Assembly (NCBI GenBank): GCA_032622095.1
Contig: CP136068.1
Location: 54,336,025 to 54,400,024, forward strand
Source of the DNA: Siphonodentalium dalli
Lineage: Eukaryota; Mollusca; Scaphopoda; Gadilida; Siphonodentaliidae
Reading direction: 5' to 3'
Length of the DNA stretch: 64,000 nucleotides
Positions 57,501 through 60,263 of this stretch are shown one piece after another. How positions within the stretch are numbered: position 1 is the first letter of the stretch; each line of letters opens with the position of its first letter. The notes beneath the pieces are model-generated. The model searched no databases. It saw nothing but the letters and a program-made list of their open reading frames with translations, and had not been told where the DNA came from. Position numbers and translations under genes: made by a program.

Positions 57501-60263
57501 TGTGGTGTAGTTTCTACACAAAGTCTTATTATTTTCAATGGAAGGGGAATAACTCTATATATTTGGATATAGAGCTATTCCCCTTCCATTGAAAATAGAC
57601 TATAGTTTGAATTCTGTTGGATTCTGGGAGCCACAACGGGGGAAATTATTTTATGATTTCAGCTATTTTCTATTACTCTATGGGCACCTTCTGAGACACA
57701 CGTTCCAAATGGTGATGAATTATAGTATGATAATCATATTTTGTTATTAAAACCATATATCAAGGCAATATAAAAAAAAAAATCTGTAACTCAAAAATTA
57801 AGTGAGCCTTTAAGTGAATATTGTGATTTGCACCCATTGGGAACATTGATTATGCAATTTGGGGATAAAGAGAAACTAAACTAAAAAGAAAACCCATCTT
57901 TGCAATGTAGTTTCTAAAGAAACTAATTTGATAATAAAGATACTTTCCAGAGAAGATGAGGCCTAAGCAGAATGAGGTCACCAGAGGGTGAATGTGGTGA
58001 TGCTAGCCCATTGTGCTAGGTAGCATCTCTAAATTAATCCTTTGGGGACCTCATTCTGCAAATGTCTCAGGCCTGATTTACACCCATGTATGCACTCATG
58101 CTGTGAAACTTGGAATGCAAGATGTTTGTTGGTTGAAATTATTTCATGTGATGTCGTAGCCAGTATTTGAAACGGATAGAATATCGTGAAAAATATTAGT
58201 GCTAAATACTTTTGTTACACTCCAATGTGTGATTTCCATTGAAAATGTCATTAATTAAAAATGGTAATGTCACTAGTGAATTATGTCATTTCTTGCGACG
58301 TCATTGACATTATGTTGCTTACTGATCTAGACTGAATTTTCTATGATTGATCTTTCACCACATCGAGGCCTTAGTTGCATTAGTTCTGTGTGTTTTAATC
58401 ATATTTGGCGAACCAAATTGATACAGAAGTGTAATAAATAGAGTAATCAATTAGTTCCGAAAATTATGTTAAATAATTAACTCGAGGTGAGAGACGTTTA
58501 TGTAAGAAACAAGAGCGCGTTAGCGCACTCGTTTCTTATCCACGTCTCTTGCCTCTCGTGAGAAACCAATTAATTACTCTCTATGTAATATATTAGTGGA
58601 GTTTCAATTAAAGGAATGGATGTTGATTTTCTTGTGCTCCATTGACTACCGATGCAAGTAGGTCTGACAATTTTATATTCCATACAAAATGTCTGATCAA
58701 CTTGCATCCATGCATGCTAAATGGAACAGAACAAAATCAAGATCCATAAAGTGTTTCAGTTTGAGCTTTGTTTTACTCTGTGATATATTTTATTGTATTT
58801 TCAGATTGAATACCACATATGTAATAGGACGAACGGAACCGATATCAATATCACTAATGGTTGATAACCTTAAAGAGGATGCGTTTGAAGCTCAGTTAAT
58901 AATGGACATGCCACCTGGACTGCAATATATTGGTATACACGATGTGAAAACGGTTAGTAGTGTTCATATTTTGATTGCATTTCCAAGTTCAGTCAGTAAA
59001 GGAAACACAACCTGCAGTTGCAGTATATTGGTATACACTACATACAAGGTTATAATGTTGTGTCATGAATATATATTTCAATTTTAAGCAGTGTTAGTCA
59101 TGTATATGTCACTCGTTCAAACTATGTTTGTACACTGACTGACAAAGATATAAACGATTATTTATTTATGTTATGACGTCTATAACATCTACTATATATT
59201 TTGTGACATACGTATATATATGTGTGTGTCCTTTATAGACTCGAAAACGGCTCGACCGATTGAGCCCAAACTTGCTATCTAAGGGTAAAAAGCCACGGGA
59301 AGTGTCATCGCACCACTTCTGAGAACGTCCGACCACTCCTTCACCCTTCAACTGCCACCATAATGGCGATTGATGGGTTTTTTCGCATGATAATTAATGA
59401 ACGTTTGTATATGAGGCATTGCTATTTATATATATAATAAAGAGCATTTATCTACTTTAGTGAAAATACGGCATACAGTTTGACCGTCTCGGAAACTGGG
59501 GATATCGAGACGAAATTTTGTACTTAAAGGTTCCAAGGGACGGGGGAGATTTTGTCGGGTCAGTTTGTCCGTCTGAGGTGACCTTGACCTTGAGAAACGG
59601 GTACACACAAATGACCTTGGGCGATATCTCGGTAGTCAGCAGTGACATCGATGTGAAATTTGTTATGTATGGTCAACTCGGGACGGGAAATATTTTTGTC
59701 GGGTTATTTTGTCCACCCAACAAGACCTTGACACGGGTACCCGCAAATGACCTTGGGCGATATTTCGGGCATCAGCGGTGGCAGCGACGTACAGGGTTAC
59801 CTTGAAAAACAAAAATTAATGGATCGACCAAAGCCACGGGACCAATCCCGTCAGTGGCGGGCTAATCTGCTAGTATTATATACATGTGAACCTCTGTCCT
59901 CCAGTGCAAGATAATGTAACCAATATTATCAAGCTTAACAATAATGGTCAATAATTGTGAAATAATAGAAAATGTTGCCAAATATCGACTCAGACCTGTA
60001 TGATTTCTATAATGTCAATAGTACCATATCATATTTGAAATAAGATCATGCAGATAAGTAACATGTAGGGAACATGAAATATTGTGTTAGTTCTGCTTAC
60101 ATCTCCTTTTCTCACACAGTAAACAATGCAGCCTTTTCAATAGACCTCGTTGTTAACTTTTCTTTTCTAGACTGCATTTGTGTCAGCATTCAAATTAAAA
60201 AGGAGAAACCGTCCAGACCAGATAGTAGTTGACGTCGGCAATCCTCTTCAAGAAAAAGGATCA
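1421..60263 (+). CDS. ITGA-like: Integrin alpha subunit, 16 internal exons, partial at both ends
   Basis: Type I membrane receptor subunit that pairs with an integrin beta chain to bind extracellular matrix. Sixteen exons join in phase to 550 codons (residue numbers below refer to this fragment). Residues 1-293 belong to the seven-bladed propeller, with DxDxDGxxD-type calcium loops at 90-98, 143-151, 208-216 and 271-279. There is no I-domain insertion. RSRPVV (294-299) begins the thigh domain, which has the C329/C335 pair and an NCGRDNRC motif (453-460). GNPL (542-545) marks calf-1. Motifs such as WQGQIF, SGEQIGAYFGY and SAFK fit the alphaV/alpha5/alpha8 (PS2) group best; the thigh-to-calf passage also resembles alpha4/alpha9. 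All introns are GT-AG. The signal peptide, first blades, distal calf domains, membrane helix and tail are outside the window. Family is certain; subtype is inference. Confidence 0.95.
1529..3120. other. Intron 1, first part: short duplications only
   Basis: Start of the 26.7-kb intron. A segment of about 43 bp containing CTGTCTCTTTTGATTATTTT is directly duplicated at about 1942-2030. A second short duplication (CATCTGATTAGTAGC) is near 2125-2155. The stretch at about 1800-2100 resembles sequence at 50270-50460 and 56940-57100, an old dispersed repeat. Confidence 0.6.
3130..4360. repeat. Cluster of palindromic TTAAGCG motifs plus a ~185-bp tandem duplication
   Basis: Variants of the palindrome TTTGCGCTTAAGCGCAAA recur near 3165, 3345, 3385, 3405, 3610, 3640, 3690, 3730, 4285 and 4333, in complete and half forms. 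Between about 3870 and 4250 a block containing CTAGTATATTTTAT and ACCATTTCCATGG is present twice in tandem with divergence. A run of about 17 G ends near 4212. Confidence 0.75.
4385..5193. repeat. 205-bp satellite, four copies
   Basis: Units start with CCCATACATGAAA at 4385, 4590, 4795 and 5000, an exact 205-bp period. Each holds two or three GACCGATCGGGCTAAAAT blocks, so GATCGGGC/GCCCGATC palindromes repeat within units, and an AGTAGGCCTACT palindrome. Copies differ by a few substitutions. Confidence 0.95.
5194..7321. other. Intron 1: no recognised element
   Basis: AT-rich sequence with a small inverted repeat near 5373-5403 (ACCAAT...ATTGGT), T-rich runs near 5755-5780 and a G run at about 6520-6529. 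No coding evidence. Confidence 0.55.
7324..7475. mobile_element. Mariner-type MITE, copy 1 (internally deleted, 3' end damaged)
   Basis: Starts CAGTAATGCCCTAAATAATC after a TA and ends with its inverse (TTATTTAGGGCATTA). Relative to copies at 16340 and 16950, about 60 bp of the middle are missing and the final CTG-TA is replaced at the boundary with the next element. Confidence 0.85.
7476..9025. mobile_element. AGGCCAT-family DNA transposon, copy A, non-autonomous
   Basis: Inverted termini AGGCCATAATAAATATATTG and the complement of CTAGGATATATTTATTATGG at the right, followed inside by a shared GATGATCATC block. Subterminal CGCCCGCCCCGATTTTTTTC matches copy B at 51175-52307. The interior has a long A run near 8510-8545 but no transposase. 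Superfamily not determined; the target duplication is unclear. Confidence 0.75.
9026..10120. other. Intron 1: no recognised element
   Basis: Unremarkable sequence with a G run at about 9467-9478. No coding or inverted-repeat signal found. Confidence 0.5.
10127..10340. mobile_element. hAT-like element fragment (left end only)
   Basis: Begins CAGGGACGTGGCTAGAGGGT, matching the left end of the complete element at 22570, followed by a G-rich stretch and TTTCCAACTG motifs as in that element. I found no matching right terminus, so this looks truncated. Confidence 0.6.
10687..10818. repeat. 28-bp minisatellite, five copies
   Basis: Units begin ATGACGGCCATCTAACCTGA followed by ACCCCTGA, repeating at 28-bp intervals. 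They are almost identical; one copy has ACATGA in place of ACCTGA. Confidence 0.95.
11024..11495. mobile_element. Inverted-repeat element with TGTCCCCCGAAAAA ends
   Basis: TGTCCCCCGAAAAA at 11024 is mirrored by TTTTTTCGGGGGACA ending at 11495. Inside, a 190-bp segment starting GAAAAGGGTTAATAACTC is tandemly duplicated (from about 11092 and 11282), and a GACGGACGGAC run precedes the right end. No clear target duplication. Confidence 0.7.
11731..12112. mobile_element. TTAA-flanked piggyBac-like MITE with two internal hairpins, copy 1
   Basis: Termini CCCTTTACCCAACA / TGTTGGGTAAAGGG lie between TTAA at 11727-11730 and 12113-12116. Two hairpins of about 65 bp built from CCAATGCATTCTCTTATATA and its complement sit at about 11758-11826 and 11907-11974. 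The same element recurs in reverse orientation at 35301-35692. TTAA plus CCC ends suggests piggyBac; no transposase is present. Confidence 0.9.
12311..12450. repeat. 47-bp tandem repeat, three copies
   Basis: Units begin CAGACCAAATCATATATCAC at 12311, 12358 and 12405; the last two are nearly identical. Confidence 0.93.
12825..13419. mobile_element. TTAA-flanked inverted-repeat element
   Basis: TTAG at 12821 (degraded TTAA) and TTAA at 13420 flank complementary ends GGCGGCTTACATG and CATATAAACACCCCC. A second internal inverted pair around AGGTGTTTACATGACAAAAA lies near 12890 and 13150. Ends resemble TTAA-specific piggyBac or Kolobok MITEs. Confidence 0.6.
13424..14561. other. Intron 1: no recognised element
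   Basis: AT-rich single-copy-looking sequence without coding, splice-paired or inverted-repeat evidence. Confidence 0.5.
14562..14855. repeat. 45-bp minisatellite, about 6.5 copies
   Basis: Units contain GCTATATGTCTGTACTGAGT followed by ACCAATGTAAAATGTCA. Because 45 is a multiple of 3 and units lack stops in several frames, long spurious ORFs appear on both strands. Confidence 0.95.
15271..15427. mobile_element. Small inverted-repeat element (MITE)
   Basis: ACTTCAGTCGTTATCAGCTA continuing CCAATGGTCA at the left is mirrored by TGACCATTGGTAGCTGACAA then CGTCTGAAGT at the right, about 30 bp per arm with few mismatches. Confidence 0.75.
15478..15916. mobile_element. hAT-like MITE, CAAGCCTGAG family, copy 1
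   Basis: Terminal repeats CAAGCCTGAGTTTAGTGTGC and complement are flanked by an exact 8-bp duplication GTGCCAAT (15470-15477, 15917-15924). Subterminal GAATGAGG and CCCAGAGGGTGAATTT blocks are shared with copies at 52656 and 57256. No transposase. Confidence 0.9.
16340..16552. mobile_element. Mariner-type MITE, copy 2 (complete, near-palindromic)
   Basis: 213 bp flanked by TA. Ends CAGTAATGCTCTAAATAATC and its complement; arms of about 100 bp pair almost throughout, around a short loop near CTCACTGAGAG. Confidence 0.93.
16950..17161. mobile_element. Mariner-type MITE, copy 3
   Basis: 212 bp, TA-flanked, same palindromic structure as copy 2 with scattered substitutions (CAGTAACGCTCTAAATAATT start). 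It lies about 400 bp from copy 2, in an intron that also holds copy 1. Confidence 0.93.
17403..17520 (-). pseudogene. BED-type zinc-finger exon of a hAT transposase (or derived gene)
   Basis: On the minus strand a 118-bp open segment has good splice sites on both sides: a T-rich tract ending CTATTCATTAG upstream and AAG|GTAAGT downstream. It encodes one base then 39 codons, including DKFKATCKHCPTLISG and TSNFITHLK. C-x2-C followed by HLK is the core of a BED finger; the second His would be supplied across the junction or by read-through (HLKVSH). BED fingers are N-terminal in hAT transposases and in domesticated ZBED genes. Just upstream on the same strand lies a hAT-like terminus (17590-17792). 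I found no other exon, so it is probably a remnant of an autonomous element. Confidence 0.65.
17590..17792 (-). mobile_element. hAT terminus with ATTACA-rich subterminal region
   Basis: Read on the minus strand it starts CAGAGTTGGGGTAATTGTAA and continues as dense ATTACA/TGTAAT repeats. CAGAG fits the hAT end consensus YARNG. The opposite end was not found, so the element is incomplete. Confidence 0.7.
17793..18936. other. Intron 1: no recognised element
   Basis: No repeats, inverted termini or coding signals that I can support. Confidence 0.5.
18937..19366. mobile_element. TTAA-type MITE, CATGACGGGAGCT family, copy 1 with tandem hairpin amplification
   Basis: Ends CCCTTCCATGACGGGAGCT and the complement of AGCTCCCGTCATGAAAGGG, flanked by TTAG (left) and TTAA (right). 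The internal unit containing GCATTCTCTTATATATGTGA is repeated in tandem three to four times with a period near 118 bp. Confidence 0.8.
19371..20152. other. Intron 1: short repeat only
   Basis: Mostly unremarkable. About three short copies of a TATGCCTTATTTTTGGTTGA motif lie at about 19974-20034. Confidence 0.55.
20157..20410. mobile_element. TTAA-type MITE, same family, copy 2
   Basis: TTAA precedes CCCTTTCATAACGGGAGCTG; the right end CCAGTCATGGAAGGG is followed by TTTA. Two CCAATG...TATATATGCGA hairpin modules are inside. Confidence 0.75.
20414..21095. other. Intron 1: no recognised element
   Basis: No supportable feature. Confidence 0.5.
21100..21690. repeat. ~36-37-bp minisatellite, about 16 degenerate copies
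   Basis: Units read roughly GGTGTGGGTTCATCAGCTGA then GTGTCTGGAGGGTACA, with many substitutions and small indels. The short ORFs here are products of the repeat. Confidence 0.92.
21691..22322. other. Intron 1: no recognised element
   Basis: AT-rich sequence, nothing supportable. Confidence 0.5.
22329..23882. mobile_element. Outer inverted-repeat element (GAGGGTATCACCCCC ends) split by a hAT element
   Basis: GAGGGTATCACCCCC at 22329 is mirrored by GGGGGTGATACCCTC ending at 23882, with direct repeat GATAAT on both sides (22323-22328, 23883-23888). Subterminal GAATCC...ATACGAGTTAATT repeats occur in both arms. The hAT element at 22570-23667 lies inside; without it the outer element is about 450 bp. 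Confidence 0.82.
22570..23667. mobile_element. hAT-type non-autonomous element with 8-bp target duplication
   Basis: Ends CAGGGATGTGGC and the complement of GCCACGTCTCTG fit YARNG. Exact 8-bp duplication TTTATGAT at 22562-22569 and 23668-23675. Internal blocks around TTGGAAATTTC and TTTCCAACTGATGACCA are reiterated at roughly 200-bp spacing, and C runs lie near each end. No transposase. Confidence 0.92.
23889..24728. other. Intron 1: no recognised element
   Basis: No supportable feature. Confidence 0.5.
24737..25668. mobile_element. hAT-type element carrying a 15-bp minisatellite
   Basis: Ends TAGGGACGTAGC and the complement of CCTACGCCCCTG fit YARNG. Exact 8-bp duplication CTGATTAG at 24729-24736 and 25669-25676. 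G-rich and C-rich runs sit just inside the ends. The right half is filled by the array at 25155-25566. Confidence 0.92.
25155..25566. repeat. 15-bp minisatellite inside the hAT element, about 27 copies
   Basis: Units TATGTATAGTGTGGG with substitutions. Being a multiple of 3 it gives spurious open frames on both strands. Confidence 0.95.
25677..26451. other. Intron 1: no recognised element
   Basis: No supportable feature. Confidence 0.5.
26452..27170. repeat. Dispersed AGCTCACCTGAG-type repeat
   Basis: Starts TTTTAGCTCACCTGAGATGA and continues with loosely repeated segments of about 190 bp containing GGGGTCACCAGGT and CATAACTCTTTCCCTC. The opening resembles a repeat type widespread in molluscs. 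Family assignment is from recognition, not from a search. Confidence 0.6.
27171..28232. other. End of intron 1
   Basis: C run near 27189-27199, otherwise unremarkable up to the polypyrimidine tract and acceptor at 28232. An open frame at 27916-28143 shows no family resemblance. Confidence 0.5.
28233..28281 (+). CDS. Integrin alpha exon b (propeller, GAVGSWYWQG)
   Basis: 49 bp, 16 codons plus one base. The acceptor follows a T-rich tract ending TTTGCAG; the donor is GTATGT at 28282. It encodes GGKNLLVGAVGSWYWQ plus the first base of Gly, matching the integrin LLGGPG.YYWQGQ strand. The Pro usual in the GAPG/GGPG turn is Val here. The split Gly codon is completed by the exon at 38995. Confidence 0.92.
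28282..29087. other. Start of intron 2: no recognised element
   Basis: No supportable feature apart from a weak duplication around GCATGC...CAAGGCCTGC near 28875-28980. Confidence 0.5.
29092..29391. mobile_element. TTAA-type MITE, CATGACGGGAGCT family, copy 3 (degraded)
   Basis: TTAA then CTCTTTCATGATGGGAACTG at the left and CCAGTCATGGAAGGG at the right. Internal TATATAAGAGAATGC hairpin modules match copies at 18937 and 20157. Confidence 0.7.
29600..34115. repeat. ~161-bp satellite with a 1,451-bp higher-order repeat
   Basis: About 26 monomers built from ACAGGTCGTACCTTTAGTCT, TGACATGTAGATGGGAACGA, GTCATTTTGGGGTCATTCGG and AACATGGCCGCCAGCAGCCA blocks. Blocks of nine monomers repeat as a unit: the stretch from about 30515 recurs 1,451 bp further on, to about 33340, with few differences. 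Monomers alternate between two subtypes (ATTTCAAAATTTAATCCATT and TTTACTCTTTGTATGACTAA). The short ORFs listed in this region are repeat artefacts. Confidence 0.95.
30174..30445. mobile_element. MITE inserted in the satellite
   Basis: Arms TGAATGGAATCAGGATAGGC then AGGTCCGGTCT and complement enclose 272 bp. The satellite sequence CGAGTCATT is duplicated on both sides (30165-30173, 30446-30454), an 8-9-bp target duplication. Confidence 0.88.
34116..35296. other. Intron 2: no defined element
   Basis: A low-copy-looking region. At 34380-34700, GTCCATCCGTCCATCTG followed by GCAATAACT... and TTTTGACCAAA segments resembles the repeat at 39431-40190. Confidence 0.5.
35301..35692. mobile_element. 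TTAA-flanked piggyBac-like MITE, copy 2 (opposite orientation)
   Basis: TTAA at 35297-35300 and 35693-35696, ends CCCTTTACCCAA / TTGGGTAAAGGG. Its order is reversed relative to 11731-12112 and it carries the same two hairpins. Confidence 0.9.
36247..36882. mobile_element. TTAA-flanked inverted-repeat element (Kolobok-like ends)
   Basis: AGGGGTACTGTAC at the left and GTACAGTACCCCT at the right, each next to TTAA (36243-36246, 36883-36886). The 636-bp interior has overlapping open frames on both strands (36366-36677 +, 36395-36649 -) with no recognised domain. Confidence 0.82.
36887..38994. other. End of intron 2: no recognised element
   Basis: AT-rich. A G run at about 38081-38090. The acceptor for exon c closes the stretch. 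Confidence 0.5.
38995..39129 (+). CDS. Integrin alpha exon c (FG-GAP blade, calcium loop 1)
   Basis: 135 bp: two bases finishing Gly, 44 codons, one base over. Acceptor TTTTTCCAG, donor GTAAGT at 39130. It encodes QIFNYIL, then YMGYSSAVGDFDGDDVD. The first calcium loop is D90-F-D-G-D-D-V-D-D98, its last Asp completed by the next exon. YxGYS.AVGDF is typical of the alphaV/alpha5/alpha8 group. Confidence 0.95.
39431..40190. repeat. Dispersed repeat with TCTG microsatellite and two internal copies
   Basis: A (TCTG)n run at about 39496-39549 is followed by two copies of ATAACTCAAACATTTTTTAT...ATACAGATCGAGTTCGAAT (about 39571 and 39720). The pattern resembles non-coding repeats seen in molluscs. 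No reverse transcriptase or transposase. Confidence 0.65.
40242..42848. mobile_element. Harbinger-like non-autonomous transposon, 2.6 kb
   Basis: Terminal inverted repeats of at least 34 bp start GGGAGCATGTCAAAACCTCT and contain the palindrome TTTCGCATATGCGAAA. The 3-bp TTA duplication (40239-40241, 42849-42851) fits PIF/Harbinger. Both subterminal zones of about 250 bp are packed with TTCG/CGTCA/ATCGCA motifs. A segment of about 105 bp starting CAGTTTGTGTTCAATAAATA is tandemly duplicated near 40562-40765. No transposase. Confidence 0.88.
42852..43514. other. End of intron 3
   Basis: No recognised feature up to the acceptor of exon d. Confidence 0.5.
43515..43558 (+). CDS. Integrin alpha exon d (short propeller exon)
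   Basis: 44 bp: two bases completing Asp, then 14 codons (YVIGTPKADTLLGR). Acceptor TTCTTCAG, donor GTGAGT at 43559. It supplies the strand after the calcium loop, equivalent to the DFVAGVPKGN segment of vertebrate RGD-type chains. It is too short to be found as an ORF; both phases fit its neighbours. Confidence 0.93.
43654..45389. mobile_element. Fold-back transposon with ~280-bp inverted arms, split by a hAT element
   Basis: Ends ACTAGATCATGCCATGAATC and complement; direct repeat TTATAC on both sides (43648-43653, 45390-45395). Arms pair over about 280 bp (e.g. AACGCGGGGAATGTACTTCT in both). The left arm has an extra segment of about 47 bp near 43727-43772. A second inner inverted pair (GGTCAAGCTCCCCCTG) is also seen. 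The insertion at 44077-44945 is removed to give about 860 bp. Confidence 0.87.
44077..44945. mobile_element. hAT-type MITE nested in the fold-back element
   Basis: Ends TAGTGCTGTG...CACAGCACTA fit YARNG. Exact 8-bp duplication ATACACAC (44069-44076, 44946-44953). Both subterminal regions carry reiterated ATCCGA/TCGGAT motifs (e.g. GGATCCGAATCCG). Confidence 0.93.
45422..46020. repeat. 50-bp minisatellite, left part (12 copies)
   Basis: Units GCTATATATTAGATCTGTGT then GCGACCACCGTGGTGAATGA and GAGGGTTAAT. The array is broken in mid-unit by the element at 46021 and resumes at 47894. Confidence 0.95.
46862..47255 (-). mobile_element. Helitron-like element, copy 1 of a head-to-tail pair
   Basis: On the minus strand it begins A|TCTCCTATATATTTTG at 47255 and ends CGGGCTCATCGGCTAG|T at 46862. 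TC start, CTAG end and insertion between A and T are Helitron hallmarks. A CTGTCTGT run lies near the 5' end. Inside are tandem segments of about 117 bp with GATAGCTCCACCCGTTTCCG on the + strand. Confidence 0.75.
47256..47754 (-). mobile_element. Helitron-like element, copy 2, directly abutting copy 1
   Basis: Minus-strand 5' end A|TCTCATATATATTTTG at 47754; 3' end CGGGCTCATCGGCTA, whose expected final G is missing where copy 1 begins. It contains about one more of the ~117-bp internal segments than copy 1. Confidence 0.7.
47894..48032. repeat. 50-bp minisatellite, right part (about 3 copies)
   Basis: Continuation of the array at 45422-46020 after the insertion, with the same CTATATATTAGATTTGTGTG units. 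Confidence 0.93.
48033..48747. other. End of intron 4
   Basis: No recognised element up to the acceptor of exon e. Confidence 0.5.
48748..48801 (+). CDS. Integrin alpha exon e, with amplified splice donor
   Basis: 54 bp, 18 codons, phase 0 at both ends. Acceptor TTCTTTTACAG, donor CAG|GTATGT at 48802. It encodes VTVFTQNLTNIHNVSGEQ, with two possible N-glycosylation sites (NLT, NVS). The last bases of the exon (TCAGGAGAACAG) and the first bases of the intron form the unit of the 23-bp array that follows immediately, so the authentic donor is the first of about 36 near-identical candidates. Confidence 0.93.
48791..49640. repeat. 23-bp array of exon-intron junctions, about 36 copies
   Basis: Each unit joins the exon-end sequence TCAGGAGAACAG to the intron start GTATGTTGTTA. 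The first half-unit is the 3' end of exon e; all others lie in intron 5. Nearly every unit preserves CAG|GTATGT, the authentic donor. Variants have TTATTAG for TTATCAG; one unit is short (near 49395) and one has an extra G (near 49368). Confidence 0.97.
49917..49969 (+). CDS. Integrin alpha exon f (calcium loop 2)
   Basis: 53 bp, 17 codons plus two bases. Acceptor TCTCCATTCCAG, donor GTAAGT at 49970. It encodes IGAYFGYCIAVTDLNND and most of Gly. The second calcium loop is D143-L-N-N-D-G-L-D-D151, finished by the next exon. Confidence 0.95.
49970..50659. other. Intron 6
   Basis: AT-rich. About 50270-50460 resembles 1800-2100 and 56940-57100, an old dispersed repeat. Confidence 0.5.
50660..50753 (+). 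CDS. Integrin alpha exon g (DDIIVGAPL blade strand)
   Basis: 94 bp: one base finishing Gly, then 31 codons. Acceptor TATTTTTAG, donor GTAAGA at 50754. It encodes LDDIIVGAPL, then GRVYIYYQTRM, the GAP strand and closing strand of a blade. Confidence 0.95.
51175..52307. mobile_element. AGGCCAT-family DNA transposon, copy B
   Basis: Left AGGCCATACAACAGAGATTC and right complement of CAAGGAAGCTCTGTTGAATG. Arms extend through CTTGTTTCTCATCAG. Subterminal CACCCGTCCCGATTTTATCG and CCTCCCGCCCCATT match copy A at 7476-9025. No transposase. Confidence 0.8.
52419..52527 (+). CDS. Integrin alpha exon h (calcium loop 3)
   Basis: 109 bp, 36 codons plus one base. Acceptor CTTCTTGCAG, donor GTTTGT at 52528 (a weaker donor). 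It encodes DARSRFGTSIAALNDINFDG; the calcium loop is D208-I-N-F-D-G-S-N-D216. Confidence 0.93.
52656..52805. mobile_element. hAT-like palindromic MITE, CAAGCCTGAG family, copy 2
   Basis: 150 bp, almost entirely two pairing arms (CAAGCCTTGAAATAGTGTGT ... ), flanked by exact 8-bp ATCATGGT (52648-52655, 52806-52813). It ends 178 bp before exon i. Confidence 0.93.
52984..53081 (+). CDS. Integrin alpha exon i (IAIGAPYGG strand)
   Basis: 98 bp: two bases finishing Asp, then 32 codons. Acceptor CTTTCAG, donor GTGAGT at 53082. It encodes IAIGAPYGGKGGKGAVYIYH then GIITDPSQ, the GAP strand and the YIYHGS..G...PSQ segment conserved in integrin propellers. Confidence 0.95.
53082..53673. other. Intron 9
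   Basis: Contains a tandem duplication of about 55 bp around ACCATTTGACTC...GGATGTCCAG...TTGCTCTTCGATAC (about 53458-53565). Confidence 0.6.
53674..53810 (+). CDS. Integrin alpha exon j (last blade, calcium loop 4)
   Basis: 137 bp, 45 codons plus two bases. Acceptor TATGTTGACAG, donor GTATTG at 53811. It encodes FGHSISGGQDMDGNQYTDLL and VGAYDSDRVVFF. The calcium loop is D271-M-D-G-N-Q-Y-T-D279. Confidence 0.95.
53811..54267. other. Intron 10
   Basis: No recognised element. Confidence 0.5.
54268..54372 (+). CDS. Integrin alpha exon k (propeller-thigh boundary)
   Basis: 105 bp: one base finishing Arg, 34 codons, two bases over. Acceptor TTTACTTACAG, donor GTAAGA at 54373. It encodes SRPVVQIIASLQLDP and LDCLLPDLTEVL. 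RSRPVV is the conserved entry to the thigh domain. The trailing TG is completed as a Cys codon by the next exon. Confidence 0.93.
55007..55084. repeat. Near-perfect palindrome in intron 11
   Basis: GACAGCATATTTTCACAATC and onward is followed at once by its complement ending GATTGTGAAAATATGCTGTC. Arms are about 40 bp; the only clear imperfection is an extra ATAT in the left arm. There is virtually no loop. Confidence 0.95.
55085..55637. other. Rest of intron 11
   Basis: Open frames at 54832-55110, 55112-55348 and 55410-55625 have no recognised domain and no splice support. Confidence 0.5.
55638..55693 (+). CDS. Integrin alpha exon l (thigh, CITIYTC)
   Basis: 56 bp: one base, 18 codons, one base. 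Acceptor GTTGATTTCAG, donor GTGAGT at 55694. Joined to the previous exon it gives C-I-T-I-Y-T-C; the six-residue Cys spacing equals that of human alpha4 and alpha5 at this point. KHKGIAVPEEV follows. The nearer AG at 55607-55608 would create an immediate stop in the required phase. Confidence 0.9.
56131..56282 (+). CDS. Integrin alpha exon m (thigh)
   Basis: 152 bp: two bases finishing Glu, then 50 codons. Acceptor CCTTTTCCAG, donor GTAAGT at 56283. It encodes LNVTWTLDFMKNGTDKR and ECKRLFAYVR. NVT and NGT are possible N-glycosylation sites. C390 matches the conserved thigh Cys before the YVR.....RDKLTP passage. Confidence 0.93.
56655..56869 (+). CDS. Integrin alpha exon n (thigh, polybasic loop, NCGRDNRC)
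   Basis: 215 bp, 71 codons plus two bases. Acceptor TGGAAATTCAG, donor GTAAGT at 56870. It encodes RDKLTPVGIKV, an Arg/Lys-rich loop (residues 420-430, RATRRARRRKR) before EVAPIL, then ILKNCGRDNRCYPDLRI. RDKLTP and NCG.DN.C.PDL are strong family motifs. The basic loop is an addition relative to vertebrate alphaV/alpha5 and resembles a proprotein-convertase site. Confidence 0.95.
57256..58075. mobile_element. hAT-like element, CAAGCCTGAG family, copy 3 (820 bp)
   Basis: Ends CAGGCCTGAG and complement, flanked by ATTTTCAC / ATTTACAC (7 of 8 matching). Shares GAATATTGTGATxTxCACCCATTGGGAAC and AGAGAAGATGAGxCCTAAGC internal blocks (x = variable) with copy 1 at 15478. An internal perfect hairpin around AATGGAAGGGGAATA is at about 57535-57597. 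Confidence 0.87.
58441..58585. mobile_element. Palindromic MITE-like hairpin
   Basis: GAGGTGAGAGACG...AAGAAACAAGAGCGCGTTAGCG pairs with CGCACTCGTTTCTT...CGTCTCTTGCCTCTC. Outer arms AGAGTAATCAATTAGTT / AACCAATTAATTACTCTCT also pair, imperfectly. No target duplication identified. Confidence 0.65.
58805..58952 (+). CDS. Integrin alpha exon o (thigh to calf-1)
   Basis: 148 bp: one base finishing Pro, then 49 codons. Acceptor TTGTATTTTCAG, donor GTTAGT at 58953. It encodes TTYVIGRTEPISISLMVDNL and KEDAFEAQLIMDMPPGLQYI, matching the start of calf-1 where a conserved N.GEDAYE..L....P.....Y pattern is expected. Confidence 0.92.
59188..59873 (+). mobile_element. Helitron-like non-autonomous element
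   Basis: A|TCTACTATATATTTTG at the 5' end and CGGGCTAATCTGCTAG|T at the 3' end. A hairpin (CCACGGGACCAATCCCGTCAGTGG region, two stems CCAC/GTGG and GGGA/TCCC) lies about 12 bp before CTAG. Termini match the minus-strand pair at 46862-47754. Internal segments with TGACCTTGGGCGATAT are repeated. No Rep/helicase. Confidence 0.82.
59874..60170. other. End of intron 15
   Basis: No recognised element up to the acceptor of exon p. Confidence 0.5.
60171..60263 (+). CDS. Integrin alpha exon p (calf-1, GNPL); last exon in window
   Basis: 93 bp, 31 codons, phase 0 at both ends. Acceptor CTTTTCTAG, donor GTAAGT at 60264. It encodes VSAFKLKRRNRP and VVDVGNPLQEKGS. The passage aligns with the CAFK...VVCDLGNP of alphaV-type chains, but the two Cys positions are Ser524 and Val539. 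The remaining exons must lie beyond the tandem arrays to the right. Confidence 0.92.
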
